Source: Mycobacteroides sp. LB1 (GTDB taxonomy: Bacteria > Actinomycetota > Actinomycetes > Mycobacteriales > Mycobacteriaceae). Taken from it: a stretch of 64,000 nt of DNA. Positions 20,886-29,290 of this stretch are shown here, piece after piece. The notes beneath the pieces were generated by a model. That model had not been told where the DNA came from. It made no database searches and saw nothing but the letters and a program-made list of their open reading frames with translations. The position numbers were made by a program, and so were the translations under genes. The stretch's first letter is position 1, and each line of letters opens with the position of its first letter. The stretch is taken from positions 1,178,001 to 1,242,000 of the forward strand of contig NZ_JACCFF010000001.1 in NCBI RefSeq assembly GCF_013449725.1, written 5' to 3'.

Positions 20886-22309
20886 GAATCGACGAGGTTC
20901 TGGACCACACCGACTGCCAGACCCTTGTCGACCGGCACCAGCCCGATCCGGGTGCGGCGATCGAGGATGTCGTCGGCGTCGAGCGCGCCCTCATGGGTAA
21001 GCGCGAATTCAACCTGTTCCCTGGTGATGTCGACGTCGTGCACCAACGGGGTGCCGGCGGTACCCGGCCAGTCATCCACGACCGCCAGGTTCTGCGTCAC
21101 ACACTCCGAGGCCGCCAACGGCCGGCGCTCCAGCCCTGCATCGAGCGCATCCTGGGCCATCTTGCGGTAGGTGGTGAGCTTGCCACCCACCACACTGACG
21201 ACACCCGAATCCGAAACCCGGACGGCATGCTTGCGAGAGAGGTCGGCCGTCGCCGAATCATCCCCGTCGAGCAGCGGCCGCAGACCCGCGAATCGTCCGA
21301 CCACGTGTGCTTCGGACAGCGGCGTCTGCAGCACCGTATTGACGGTATCGAGCAGGAATTGCTCTTCTGCTGCAGAGGGTTCCGCCACATCAGGCACCGG
21401 CCCAGGTGCCGGTTCATCGGTGAGCCCGAGGTACACCCGATCGTGGATGGCAGGCATTGCGAACACGAACCGGTTGATGGTCCCGGGCACCGGGACGGTG
21501 AGGGCGGCGGTCAGCCCGCCAAAGCTAGCGGCACGGAACACCAGGTGCGTACCGCGACTGGGGCGCAGCTTGATTTCACGATCAACCTGGCCTGCCCATA
21601 CCCCGGCGGCATTGATGACCAAACCCGCCTGTACCGCAACGGTGTTGCCGGTCAGTTCGTCACGTAGCACCGCTCCGTCGCCGGTAACATCCTCCGCCGA
21701 CACTCGGGTGAGGATGCGAGAACCCAGTCCGGCCGCCGTGCGGGCGATGGTCACCACCAGCCGTGCGTCGTCGATGAGCTGCCCGTCGAAGGCCATCAGT
21801 CCGCCGCGAAGTCCGTTGCGTCGCACCGTGGGGGCGCGCCTGATCACCTCTCCGGCATCGATCGCACGAGAACGCGGCAATACATCGACCGGGGTGTGCG
21901 CGAGCTTGCGCAGCCCGTCCCCCGCGACGAAGCCGAGCCGTACCAGTGTTCGGCTGAAGACGCTCACCGAAGGATGCAATGGAACAACCTGCGCGAGCGG
22001 GTGAATGAGATGCGGAGCGGTACGGGTCATCAGGATATGACGCTCAACCGCGCTCTCCCTGGCGATGCCCACCTGACCCGAGGCGAGGTAGCGCAGTCCG
22101 CCGTGCACCAGCTTGGAGCTGAATCGGCTTGTACCGAAGGCTAAGTCGTGTTTTTCGACGAGCGTGACGCGCAGCCCGCGGCTCGCGGCGTCGAGCGCCA
22201 CCCCCACGCCGGTGATCCCACCGCCGATGACGAGGACATCCACTGGTGCGCCACCCGCGAGGGCCGCGAGGTCAGCGCTGCGTCGCGCGCTGTTGAGCTG
22301 GGTTGTCAT
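20864..22309 (-). CDS. glpD1: FAD-dependent glycerol-3-phosphate dehydrogenase
   Basis: Oxidises glycerol 3-phosphate to dihydroxyacetone phosphate and passes electrons to the quinone pool; 481 residues. The N-terminal FAD Rossmann motif is VLVIGGGITGVGVALDAASRG, followed by FSSKLVHGGLRYL, VINAAGVWAGQ and the C-terminal GGKLTTYRKMA. Its start overlaps the TetR stop as ATGA, so the two are co-translated. The arrangement glpD1-TetR divergent from a flavoprotein and a lipid kinase equals Rv2249c-Rv2252 of M. tuberculosis. Confidence 0.93.
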   Translation of the reverse strand: MTTQLNSARRSADLAALAGGAPVDVLVIGGGITGVGVALDAASRGLRVTLVEKHDLAFGTSRFSSKLVHGGLRYLASGQVGIARESAVERHILMTRTAPHLIHPLAQVVPLHPSVSVFSRTLVRLGFVAGDGLRKLAHTPVDVLPRSRAIDAGEVIRRAPTVRRNGLRGGLMAFDGQLIDDARLVVTIARTAAGLGSRILTRVSAEDVTGDGAVLRDELTGNTVAVQAGLVINAAGVWAGQVDREIKLRPSRGTHLVFRAASFGGLTAALTVPVPGTINRFVFAMPAIHDRVYLGLTDEPAPGPVPDVAEPSAAEEQFLLDTVNTVLQTPLSEAHVVGRFAGLRPLLDGDDSATADLSRKHAVRVSDSGVVSVVGGKLTTYRKMAQDALDAGLERRPLAASECVTQNLAVVDDWPGTAGTPLVHDVDITREQVEFALTHEGALDADDILDRRTRIGLVPVDKGLAVGVVQNLVDSYFSQVN

Positions 22310-22914
22310 GGTGCTCCTTGCGGCTTGAGATATCCGTCGATGGCGGTAGCCAATTCGTTCAACAGCTCATCTGGCGAAAGGAGGTCGGCGACGATGCGCG
22401 CCGACTGGAGTACTGATTGGCCGATCAGCAGCACCATCGCCGCCATCTGCTCCGGGGCTCCGGCGCGAATCGACCCGTCTGCCTGCCCTTCGGCGATGAG
22501 CACCGCGGTCCAACCGATCAGGGCGCGCTGGCTGGTACCCAGCCGCTGCACGATGTAGGTCAGCAGGAGTTCGGGATCGGATCGCACGATCGCCGCGAAT
22601 ATCGAGTGCTCGCGCACCTGCGTGACCAGGCCGGTCACCGACTGCACCAGCCGGCCGCGCGCGTGCCCCTCCCCGGCCGCGGGGAGGATCGAGCCCATCT
22701 CCCGGGTCAGCAGCTCGGCGACCAGGGTGCGTACATCGGGCCAGCGCCGATACACCGATGGCCTGCTGACACCTGCACGCTTGGCCACCTCGACCAGCGT
22801 GGTCCGTCGCACTCCGAATTCGGTGACACAGGACAGCGCGGCGTCGAGGATGCGTTCGGTGACCGGATCCGCCGAGGCCTCGGTGCCCGCGGCCAGCACA
22901 GCCGGAGCCGTCAT
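22306..22914 (-). CDS. TetR family regulator (Rv2250c-like)
   Basis: Predicted regulator of 202 residues with an N-terminal helix-turn-helix (ILDAALSCVTEFGVRRTTLV, then EVAKRAGVSRPSVYRRWPD). First gene of an operon with glpD1, divergent from the AgpS-like flavoprotein. The 67-bp spacer holds a 9-bp-arm palindrome that is its likely operator, so it probably controls both directions. Ligand unknown; a lipid or acyl-CoA would fit the context. Confidence 0.9.
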   Translation of the reverse strand: MTAPAVLAAGTEASADPVTERILDAALSCVTEFGVRRTTLVEVAKRAGVSRPSVYRRWPDVRTLVAELLTREMGSILPAAGEGHARGRLVQSVTGLVTQVREHSIFAAIVRSDPELLLTYIVQRLGTSQRALIGWTAVLIAEGQADGSIRAGAPEQMAAMVLLIGQSVLQSARIVADLLSPDELLNELATAIDGYLKPQGAP

Positions 22915-22943
22915 GTCACCACTCCTCGCGAGCCAAAGAAATC

Positions 22944-22982
22944 TGCGTTACAACTTGCCATTGTATGTAATACTGTAACGCA
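22944..22982. promoter_or_regulatory. Inverted-repeat operator touching the flavoprotein start codon
   Basis: TGCGTTACA (22944-22952) and TGTAACGCA (22974-22982) form perfect 9-bp arms separated by 21 bp. Inside are further half-sites TTACA and TGTAA. The distal arm ends on the A of the first ATG of the flavoprotein gene. TAATAC at 22968-22973 has -10 form and would start transcription at or next to that ATG, giving a leaderless mRNA. The TetR product at 22306-22914 is the obvious binder. Confidence 0.6.
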
Positions 22983-24574
22983 TGATGGAGTGGGACGCCT
23001 GGGGCGTGGCCGAAAAACGACAGACTCTCTCACCTCAAGTGAAGACGCTGCTGGCGTCGGCACTGGGCATTCCCGAACGGGATCCCGTCAGCCGCGACGA
23101 ATCCGCCGTCACGCTCTCCCCCAGCTCGCTCACCGGGGAACAGCTGACCGCGCTGCACGACCTGGTCGGCACGGAGAACGTGAGTACCGATCACGGCGCC
23201 CGGCTCCGACACGCAGGCGGCAAGAGCACCCCGGATCTACTGCGCCGACGCTCCACCGGAGTCCAGGACGCGCCAGATGCCATCGTCTACCCCGCGTCGC
23301 ATGACGAGGTGTCTACGCTCCTCGCGCTCTGCGGCGAGCAGGTTATCGCGGTCGTACCGTTTGGCGGCGGCACCAGCGTGGTCGGCGGACTGGACCCGGA
23401 ACGCGGCGGATTCACCGCGGTGATCGCCGTGGACCTGCGACGGATGTCCGGCCTGGTATCCCTCGACGAAGAGTCCGGAACTGCCGTGCTGCTACCCGGA
23501 ACGACGGGCCCCGAGGCCGAGGAACTCCTCGCAGCCAAAGGTTTTTCGCTCGGGCATTTCCCACAGAGTTTCCGGTTCGCGAGCATCGGCGGGTTCGCCG
23601 CAACCCGTTCCTCCGGGCAGGCCTCCAGCGGCTACGGACGCTTCGACGCGATGGTGGATGCGGTCCGGATCGCCACCCCACGCGGCGATCTCAACCTGGG
23701 CCGGGCGCCCGCCTCGGCGGCCGGACCGGACCTGCGTCAACTCTTCCTGGGATCGGAAGGTGCGCTGGGCATCATCACCGAGGTGACGGTGCGGGTGCAC
23801 CGGCTGCCCGAGGACACCTGGTACCAGGGTTGGTCCTTCCCCTCCTTCGACGCCGGCGCCCAGGCGCTACGCACCCTGGTCCAATCCGACGGCGCACCCA
23901 CTGTGCTCCGGCTATCCGATGAAGCCGAAAGCGGGCTGAACCTCGCCCTGGCCAAGGACATTGGCGGGAAGAACCCCGCCGCCGGGGTGCTGGCGATCAC
24001 CACCGTGGAAGGCACCCGGGGCCATGTCGAGGCCCGATCGGCGGAAGTGTCTGCCGTTCTCACCGCCGCGGGTGGCACTGCGCTCGGCGACGAGCCCGCC
24101 AAGGCGTGGGACCACGGACGCTTCGACGCACCGTATCTGCGTGACGCCCTCATCGACGCCGGTGCGGTGGTGGAGACGCTGGAGACCGCTACCTCCTGGC
24201 GGAACCTCACCAACCTGCGCACGGCCGTCACCACGGCACTGGCCGAAGCGCTTGGCGCCCAAGGCACCCCACCTCTGGTGTTGTGCCATATTTCGCACAC
24301 CTACCGCACGGGTGCCTCGTTGTACTTCACCGTCGTGTGCGCGGCCGCCGAGGACCCGCTGACCCAGTGGGGCAAGGCGAAGAAGGCGGCAGGTGACGCC
24401 ATCGTCGCTGCCGGTGCCACCATTACGCACCATCACGCCGTGGGACGCGATCACCAACCGTGGCTTGCCGACGAGGTCGGCGAGCTCGGCATCGAGATCC
24501 TGCAAGCGGTGAAGCGAACCGTCGATCCGCAGGGAATCCTCAACCCCGGCAATCTGATTCCGGTCAGCGAGTAG
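22982..24574 (+). CDS. FAD-linked oxidase, alkyl-DHAP synthase-like (Rv2251-like)
   Basis: Flavoprotein of 530 residues related to alkyl-dihydroxyacetonephosphate synthase. The FAD_binding_4 region is VPFGGGTSVVGGLDPERGG, followed by GHFPQSFRFASIGGFAATRSS and LGSEGALGIITEVTVRVH. The C-terminal histidine tract ITHHHAVGRDH matches the AgpS active site. Two adjacent ATGs (22982, 22985) could start it. The lipid kinase starts 5 bp after its stop. Ether-lipid synthesis is an inference from family and neighbours (a G3P dehydrogenase producing DHAP). Confidence 0.88.
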   Translation: MMEWDAWGVAEKRQTLSPQVKTLLASALGIPERDPVSRDESAVTLSPSSLTGEQLTALHDLVGTENVSTDHGARLRHAGGKSTPDLLRRRSTGVQDAPDAIVYPASHDEVSTLLALCGEQVIAVVPFGGGTSVVGGLDPERGGFTAVIAVDLRRMSGLVSLDEESGTAVLLPGTTGPEAEELLAAKGFSLGHFPQSFRFASIGGFAATRSSGQASSGYGRFDAMVDAVRIATPRGDLNLGRAPASAAGPDLRQLFLGSEGALGIITEVTVRVHRLPEDTWYQGWSFPSFDAGAQALRTLVQSDGAPTVLRLSDEAESGLNLALAKDIGGKNPAAGVLAITTVEGTRGHVEARSAEVSAVLTAAGGTALGDEPAKAWDHGRFDAPYLRDALIDAGAVVETLETATSWRNLTNLRTAVTTALAEALGAQGTPPLVLCHISHTYRTGASLYFTVVCAAAEDPLTQWGKAKKAAGDAIVAAGATITHHHAVGRDHQPWLADEVGELGIEILQAVKRTVDPQGILNPGNLIPVSE

Positions 24575-24579
24575 CGCCG

Positions 24580-25458
24580 ATGACGCACGTTACCGTCCTG
24601 ACGAATCCGGCCGCCGGCCATACCGCCGCACAGGCCGCCGAGGCCGCCATCGCCCATTTGCGCAAGCGCGGGCTGACGGTGACCCACCACGCCGCGTCAT
24701 CGGTATCGGAATCGCATGCGCTGGCACAGGAAGCCGCGCGCACGGGCGCTCGCGGGATCGTCGCCGCGGGCGGAGACGGTCTGGTGAGCATCGCGCTCCA
24801 GGCGGTGGCATCCACCCCGGTGGCCCTGGGCGTGATCCCTATCGGCACCGGCAACGACTGCGCGCGCATGCTGGACATCCCGCTGGGAGACCCGATTGCC
24901 GCCGCCGACGTGATTGCCACCGGCAATATCCGAGTGATCGACGCCGGACGCATCCAATACAACGGGAACACAACGTGGTTCGCCACCGTGGTGGCCTCCG
25001 GCTTCGACTCGTTGGTCAACGATCGCGCCAATCGGATGAGCTGGCCACGGGGCCGTCGCCGCTACGACATCGCCATGGCACTGGAGGCCGCGAAACTGCG
25101 GCCGCTGCCGTTCCGTATCGAGTTGGACGACCAGGTGATCGAGACCGATGTCACCCTCGTCGCGGTCGGGAACGGAACCTCGTATGGCGGTGGAATGCGC
25201 ATCTGTCCCAACGCAGTTCTGGACGACGGGCTACTCGACGTGACGGTGGTGGCGGCCGGTGGACGGCTCCGCCTGCTGCGCCTGTCCCCCACCGTCTACA
25301 AGGGCACCCACGTCGACCTGCCCGAGGTCAGCACCTTCCGGTCACGGCAGGTGCGGCTGACCTCCACGGATATCACCGCCTATGCGGACGGCGAACCGGT
25401 GGCGCCGCTGCCGATCGATATCGATGTCGTTCCCGGCGCCCTGACCGTCTTCGCCTAA
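24580..25458 (+). CDS. Diacylglycerol/lipid kinase (YegS/DgkB family, Rv2252-like)
   Basis: Predicted lipid kinase of 292 residues that phosphorylates diacylglycerol or a related lipid. The nucleotide-binding signatures are LTNPAAGHTAA, VAAGGDGLVSIALQAV and LGVIPIGTGNDCARMLDIP; the C-terminal beta-sandwich has YGGGMRICPNAVLDDGLLDV. ATG at 24580 is chosen just after the flavoprotein stop. Its stop overlaps the convergent methyltransferase stop by 4 bp. Operon partner of the AgpS-like flavoprotein. Confidence 0.9.
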   Translation: MTHVTVLTNPAAGHTAAQAAEAAIAHLRKRGLTVTHHAASSVSESHALAQEAARTGARGIVAAGGDGLVSIALQAVASTPVALGVIPIGTGNDCARMLDIPLGDPIAAADVIATGNIRVIDAGRIQYNGNTTWFATVVASGFDSLVNDRANRMSWPRGRRRYDIAMALEAAKLRPLPFRIELDDQVIETDVTLVAVGNGTSYGGGMRICPNAVLDDGLLDVTVVAAGGRLRLLRLSPTVYKGTHVDLPEVSTFRSRQVRLTSTDITAYADGEPVAPLPIDIDVVPGALTVFA

Positions 25459-26399
25459 CCGGCCTTGTCCGCGAACAGGAATGCGGAGTGCGGGGTCGCG
25501 TCTTCCAGATCCGCGGGGATGCCACGACCGTGACGCTTCAGCAGGGCGGTGGTGGGCTCGCTGGTCACCTGCCACCCGCGGTTGGCGAGGAACTCGCCGG
25601 CATCGGTGCGGTCCTCCAGGTACCAGAGATCGGCGACGCTAGGAATCTCCTCGTCCTGGAGTTTCTCCGCGGCACGTCGAAATGCCTGCCCACGTTTCCG
25701 TTGGCGCTCAAGAGTTTCCGGGTCGAAGAAGCCTTCTCCGAAGTTCTCCACCGCGATACGGCTGCCCGGTGCGCTGAGCGAATCAACGCGCTCGAATAGC
25801 AGGTCCTGTGCTGTGGGCGGCAGATACGGCAACAGCCCCTCGGCAATCCACGCCGAGGGCAGGGCGGGGTCGAATCCGTTGGCTGCTAGCGCGGCGGGCC
25901 AGTCGTCGCGCAAGTCCACCGCCACCGGGACGTAACGGACGCGGGTGGTGGCGCCCTGCGCGTCCAGAGTGTCCGCCTTGAAGGCCAGAACCTTGGGCAG
26001 GTCCAGCTCGAACAACAGTGCATCGGTGGGCCAGTCGAGTCGCCATCCGCGTGCATCGAGTCCGGCCGCCAGAATCACCGCCTGACGAATCCCGGCCTCC
26101 CCCGCAGCACCGAAGAAATCGTCAAAGAACTTGGTGCGGCATGCGATATACGACCGCATGGCGGCAATCCGTTCAACCAATCGAGGCTCGGCCTCCAGCA
26201 GAGCTGCGGGCGGCTCCCCGTCGAAGCGGTACATGTTCCACACCCCGTCACCGGCTGCCGAGAGAAAGTGCCCGGCGTACGGATCAGTGATCAGCGGATT
26301 CTCGCTGCGGGTTTCCGCGTCTCTGGCGCTGGCCACTCCCAACGCGGTGGTGCCGACACTTTCGGTGATTTCCCAGCTGTCTCCGTCGCTTCGCGCCAT
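25455..26399 (-). CDS. Class I SAM-dependent methyltransferase (leucine carboxyl methyltransferase-like family)
   Basis: Predicted O-methyltransferase of 314 residues from the family expanded in mycobacteria. The N-terminus WEITESVGTTALGVASARDAET and VILAAGLDARGWRLDWPTDALLFELDLPKV (the SAM site) are diagnostic, as is AEGLLPYLPP. The ATG at 26399 is supported by AAGGA five bases before it; a start at 26540 would run through the divergent promoter region. The substrate is unknown. It is divergent from a TetR gene. Confidence 0.9.
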   Translation of the reverse strand: MARSDGDSWEITESVGTTALGVASARDAETRSENPLITDPYAGHFLSAAGDGVWNMYRFDGEPPAALLEAEPRLVERIAAMRSYIACRTKFFDDFFGAAGEAGIRQAVILAAGLDARGWRLDWPTDALLFELDLPKVLAFKADTLDAQGATTRVRYVPVAVDLRDDWPAALAANGFDPALPSAWIAEGLLPYLPPTAQDLLFERVDSLSAPGSRIAVENFGEGFFDPETLERQRKRGQAFRRAAEKLQDEEIPSVADLWYLEDRTDAGEFLANRGWQVTSEPTTALLKRHGRGIPADLEDATPHSAFLFADKAG

Positions 26400-26596
26400 G
26401 AGTTCCTTTGTACGCCGGCCTCCATGGTGCGCCGACAGGACGGCCCCCATAGTTATCAGTGCAGACCCCTCAAACCGCACATCCCACCACTGCAAACCAG
26501 CGAGACCCGTCCGGAAGCGCCACGGAAAACGAGCTCGCACTATTTATAGAACAACACGATATATTTGTCTAGCAATTTCGAGGATCGAGACTCACA

Positions 26597-27256
26597 GTGA
26601 CCGACCACATCGCCGCCGAGGCAGGACGTGGACGCGGGCGGCCAATCAAGGACGGTAAGACGTCCGCAGAAGTGCGTTCGCACTTGCTCGACGCGACCGA
26701 GCGTGTGTTGACCCGGGTTGGGGCCACCGCACTCAGCATGGGGGCCGTCGCCAGCGAGGCCGGTTACAGCCGTGGCGTCGTGTACCGATACTTCAACAAT
26801 CGGGACGAGGTACTCGACGCCCTGATCGTGCGCAGAGCAACAACGAACATCGCGGAAACGGCTCCCCGGCTGATGGCGCTCGGCGATTGGTCCGAGATGG
26901 TCGTCGAGTCCATGGTCATCGTCGCGACCGAGACCACCCAGGACCCCCTGCTCCGCGCGCTCGCCGACCCGGACGGCACCCATAGCACCGCCGCGAGCCT
27001 GATTTTCGGCTCACCCGGGCTGTCACAGATGCTCGCATCGCTGTACGAGTCGATGTTCAGCAGCGGTCTGGCGCCGCTGCGCGAGGGTCTCAGCGCCGGC
27101 GACGCCTCGCGTTACGTGCTGTCGGTGGTCATGAGTCTGCTGTCGAGTTCCATACCGGGCTGCGATGATCCCGATCAGGTGCGCCGTTATGTCCGGACCT
27201 TTGTGCTTCCCGCACTCATGGAAGCACCGCCGCCGCCCGAGCAGGTGTTCACATAA
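26597..27256 (+). CDS. TetR family regulator
   Basis: Predicted repressor of 219 residues with a basic N-terminal arm (GRGRGRPIKDGK) and a helix-turn-helix (LLDATERVLTRVGATALSMG, then AVASEAGYSRGVVYRYFNNR). A GTG at 26597 starts it. The 197-bp divergent spacer to the methyltransferase is AT-rich near 26540-26580 and has an imperfect inverted repeat (TAGAACAA ... TTGTCTA). Control of the methyltransferase is inferred from this arrangement only. Confidence 0.85.
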   Translation: MTDHIAAEAGRGRGRPIKDGKTSAEVRSHLLDATERVLTRVGATALSMGAVASEAGYSRGVVYRYFNNRDEVLDALIVRRATTNIAETAPRLMALGDWSEMVVESMVIVATETTQDPLLRALADPDGTHSTAASLIFGSPGLSQMLASLYESMFSSGLAPLREGLSAGDASRYVLSVVMSLLSSSIPGCDDPDQVRRYVRTFVLPALMEAPPPPEQVFT

Positions 27257-27266
27257 TGGCCGAGGA

Positions 27267-27293
27267 TGTCTGATTGGCGATGCGCGGTTCGTC
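27267..27293 (+). promoter_or_regulatory. Candidate ECF42-type promoter
   Basis: TGTCTG (27267-27272) and CGTC (27290-27293) are 17 bp apart, 60 bp before the YCII gene start. This resembles the TGTCGA/CGTC-type promoters reported for ECF42 sigma factors. It would allow the downstream sigma factor to activate its own operon. Weak evidence. Confidence 0.35.
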
Positions 27294-27352
27294 AGACAAG
27301 TAGAGAGTGGATCGCAGAGTTCCGCTCACTGACACAGACGGAGGGCTCCACC

Positions 27353-28050
27353 ATGTACTACCTCGCGCTGCTGATCGGCCCCGAGCGGGATCGCACACCC
27401 GAAGAGGGCGCCCAGGAGATGGCCGATTATCAGAACTTTCACGCCAAGGCGGCATCTGCGATCCGTGCGGGTGACGCCCTGTTCCCCGTCGCCGACGGTG
27501 TCCGGATCACCGGGGGCCCGATACCGCCGTAGTCACCGACGGACCGTTCGTCGAGGGCGCCGAGGTCGCCGGCGGCTACTACGTACTGGAGGCCGAGAAC
27601 CTCGACGATGCGCTGGCGCTGGCCCGAGACATCCCGGAGGCCAAGCATGGTGCGGTCGAGGTGTGGCCACTGGTCGACTGCTCACAGGAGTTCGGCGGGC
27701 AGGGCGCAATGAGTTGGCTCGCACTGCTTCTAGAGCCACGCGATCGCGCGTATCCGCCGGGTAGCCCCGAATGGGAAGCGGTGGCGGCACAGCACGGAGC
27801 GTTCGGCGAGAAGGCGGGCGGGCATATCAAGATCGCCGGACCGCTTCATCCCCCGTCGACGGCGACCACGGTCCGGCTGCGCGATGGCGAGACCCTTCTC
27901 ACCGACGGCCCCTATATCGAGGGTGCCGAGATCGCGAACGGTTTCTACGTGCTGACCACCGACGACCGCGACAAGGCCATCGAGCTCGCATCGCAGATCC
28001 CCGCATCGGTCGTCCAGCTGCGCCAACTCACCGGCGTCTCGGGTCTCTAA
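27353..28050 (+). pseudogene. Tandem YCII (DGPF)-domain protein, reading frame broken by an apparent 1-nt deletion
   Basis: Two YCII-related domains in tandem, each about 110 residues, each with the TDGP(F/Y)xEGAE motif. The first reads MYYLALLIGPERDRTPEEG and breaks at the run GGGGGCCC (27512-27519), with a stop at 27530-27532. From there the shifted frame continues without a gap (TAVVTDGPFVEGAEVAGGYY, then the second domain MSWLALLLEPRDRAYPP ... RQLTGVSGL) to the stop at 28050. One missing base in the G/C run restores a single protein. Sequencing error, true mutation or programmed slippage cannot be separated here. YCII/DGPF proteins are the known neighbours of ECF42 sigma factors. The start has GGAGGG upstream. 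Confidence 0.75.
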
Positions 28051-28057
28051 CCACCGG

Positions 28058-29290
28058 ATGACGACCGAACTGGACGGCGTCTTCCGGCGGGAGTGGGGCG
28101 CCACCGTCGCTGCCATCGCCCGATGGTCAGGGGACCTCACCATCGCCGAGGACGCCGTCCAGGAAGCATGCACCGACGCACTGCGCACCTGGCCGCGCGA
28201 CGGCGTACCCGACAATCCGGGCGGTTGGTTGTTGACGGCCGCACGGAACCGGGCACGTGATCGACTCCGGCGCGAGACTCTACGCCCGGGAAAGGAATTG
28301 GCGGCCATGCTTGACGACATCACCGCCCGGACGGACCTCTCCGACCCTCATTCGGTACGCGATGACGAGCTGCGGATGATGTTCACCTGTGCCCATCCCG
28401 CCCTCGAGAGAATGTCGCAGCTGGCCCTGACGCTGCGGTTGGTATCGGGCCTGACGGTCGCCGAGATCGCCCGGGCGCTGCTCCATAGCGAAGCCGCGAT
28501 AGGCCAGCGAATCACCCGCGCCAAGGCCAAGATTCGCACGGCCAATATTCCGCTGCGGGTGCCGCCCACCGAGCTGTTACCCGAACGCATCCCGCATGTG
28601 CTCGGCTGCATCTACTCGGTGTTCACCGAGGGTTATTGGTCGACGGGCGGACCATCGGCCATTCGAGACGAGTTATGCGACGAGGGCGCGCGTCTCGCCG
28701 GCGAGCTGTGCAAGCTCATGCCACAGGAACGGGAAGCGAACGCACTCGCTGCACTTGTGCTGCTTCATGATTCGCGGCGCCTCGCCCGAATGGAAGCCGG
28801 CGGCGCATTGGTCCCCCTGGAGGAGCAGGACCGGGGCCGATGGGATCGCGACCGCATCGCCCGCGGGCTGAGCCAGTTGCGGCAGGCGGCAGGATCGACC
28901 GGCCCCTATCTACCGCAGGCGGTGATCGCCGCGCTGCACGCCACCGCCCCGTCCTGGGAAGAAACCGACTGGCATGCCATTTGCCTGGCCTACGACCGGC
29001 TCGCGACCATGACGGATTCACCTGTGGTGCTGGTGAACCGGGCGTTGGCCATCGGGCTGCGCGACACCTCCGACGCGGGACTGGCCGCATTGGAAAAGGT
29101 CGCCCACGATCCGCGGCTGGCGCGATCGAACCTGGCGGTCACCGTCCGTGCCGATCTGCTCCGACGCGCCGGACGCAACGCCGAGGCGGTCGAATGGTAT
29201 CGAAAGGCACTGTCCACCAATGGTTCTGCCCCCGGCCGAGAGTTTCTGCGGCGTCGTATAACCGAATGTGAAAGCACGACCCGGAGCTAG
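28058..29290 (+). CDS. ECF sigma factor with DUF6596/TPR-like C-terminal extension (ECF42 type)
   Basis: RNA polymerase sigma factor of 410 residues. Sigma region 2 (residues about 8-70) contains IAEDAVQEACTDALRTWPRD and GWLLTAARNRARDRLRR. Region 4 contains LTLRLVSGLTVAEIARALLH and AAIGQRITRAKAKIR. The long C-terminal part (FTEGYWSTGGPSAIRDELCD onward) is the ECF42-specific extension ending in TPR-like helices. There is no anti-sigma gene beside it. It starts 7 bp after the YCII gene. ECF42 factors are thought to be controlled through this extension and the DGPF partner. Confidence 0.93.
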   Translation: MTTELDGVFRREWGATVAAIARWSGDLTIAEDAVQEACTDALRTWPRDGVPDNPGGWLLTAARNRARDRLRRETLRPGKELAAMLDDITARTDLSDPHSVRDDELRMMFTCAHPALERMSQLALTLRLVSGLTVAEIARALLHSEAAIGQRITRAKAKIRTANIPLRVPPTELLPERIPHVLGCIYSVFTEGYWSTGGPSAIRDELCDEGARLAGELCKLMPQEREANALAALVLLHDSRRLARMEAGGALVPLEEQDRGRWDRDRIARGLSQLRQAAGSTGPYLPQAVIAALHATAPSWEETDWHAICLAYDRLATMTDSPVVLVNRALAIGLRDTSDAGLAALEKVAHDPRLARSNLAVTVRADLLRRAGRNAEAVEWYRKALSTNGSAPGREFLRRRITECESTTRS

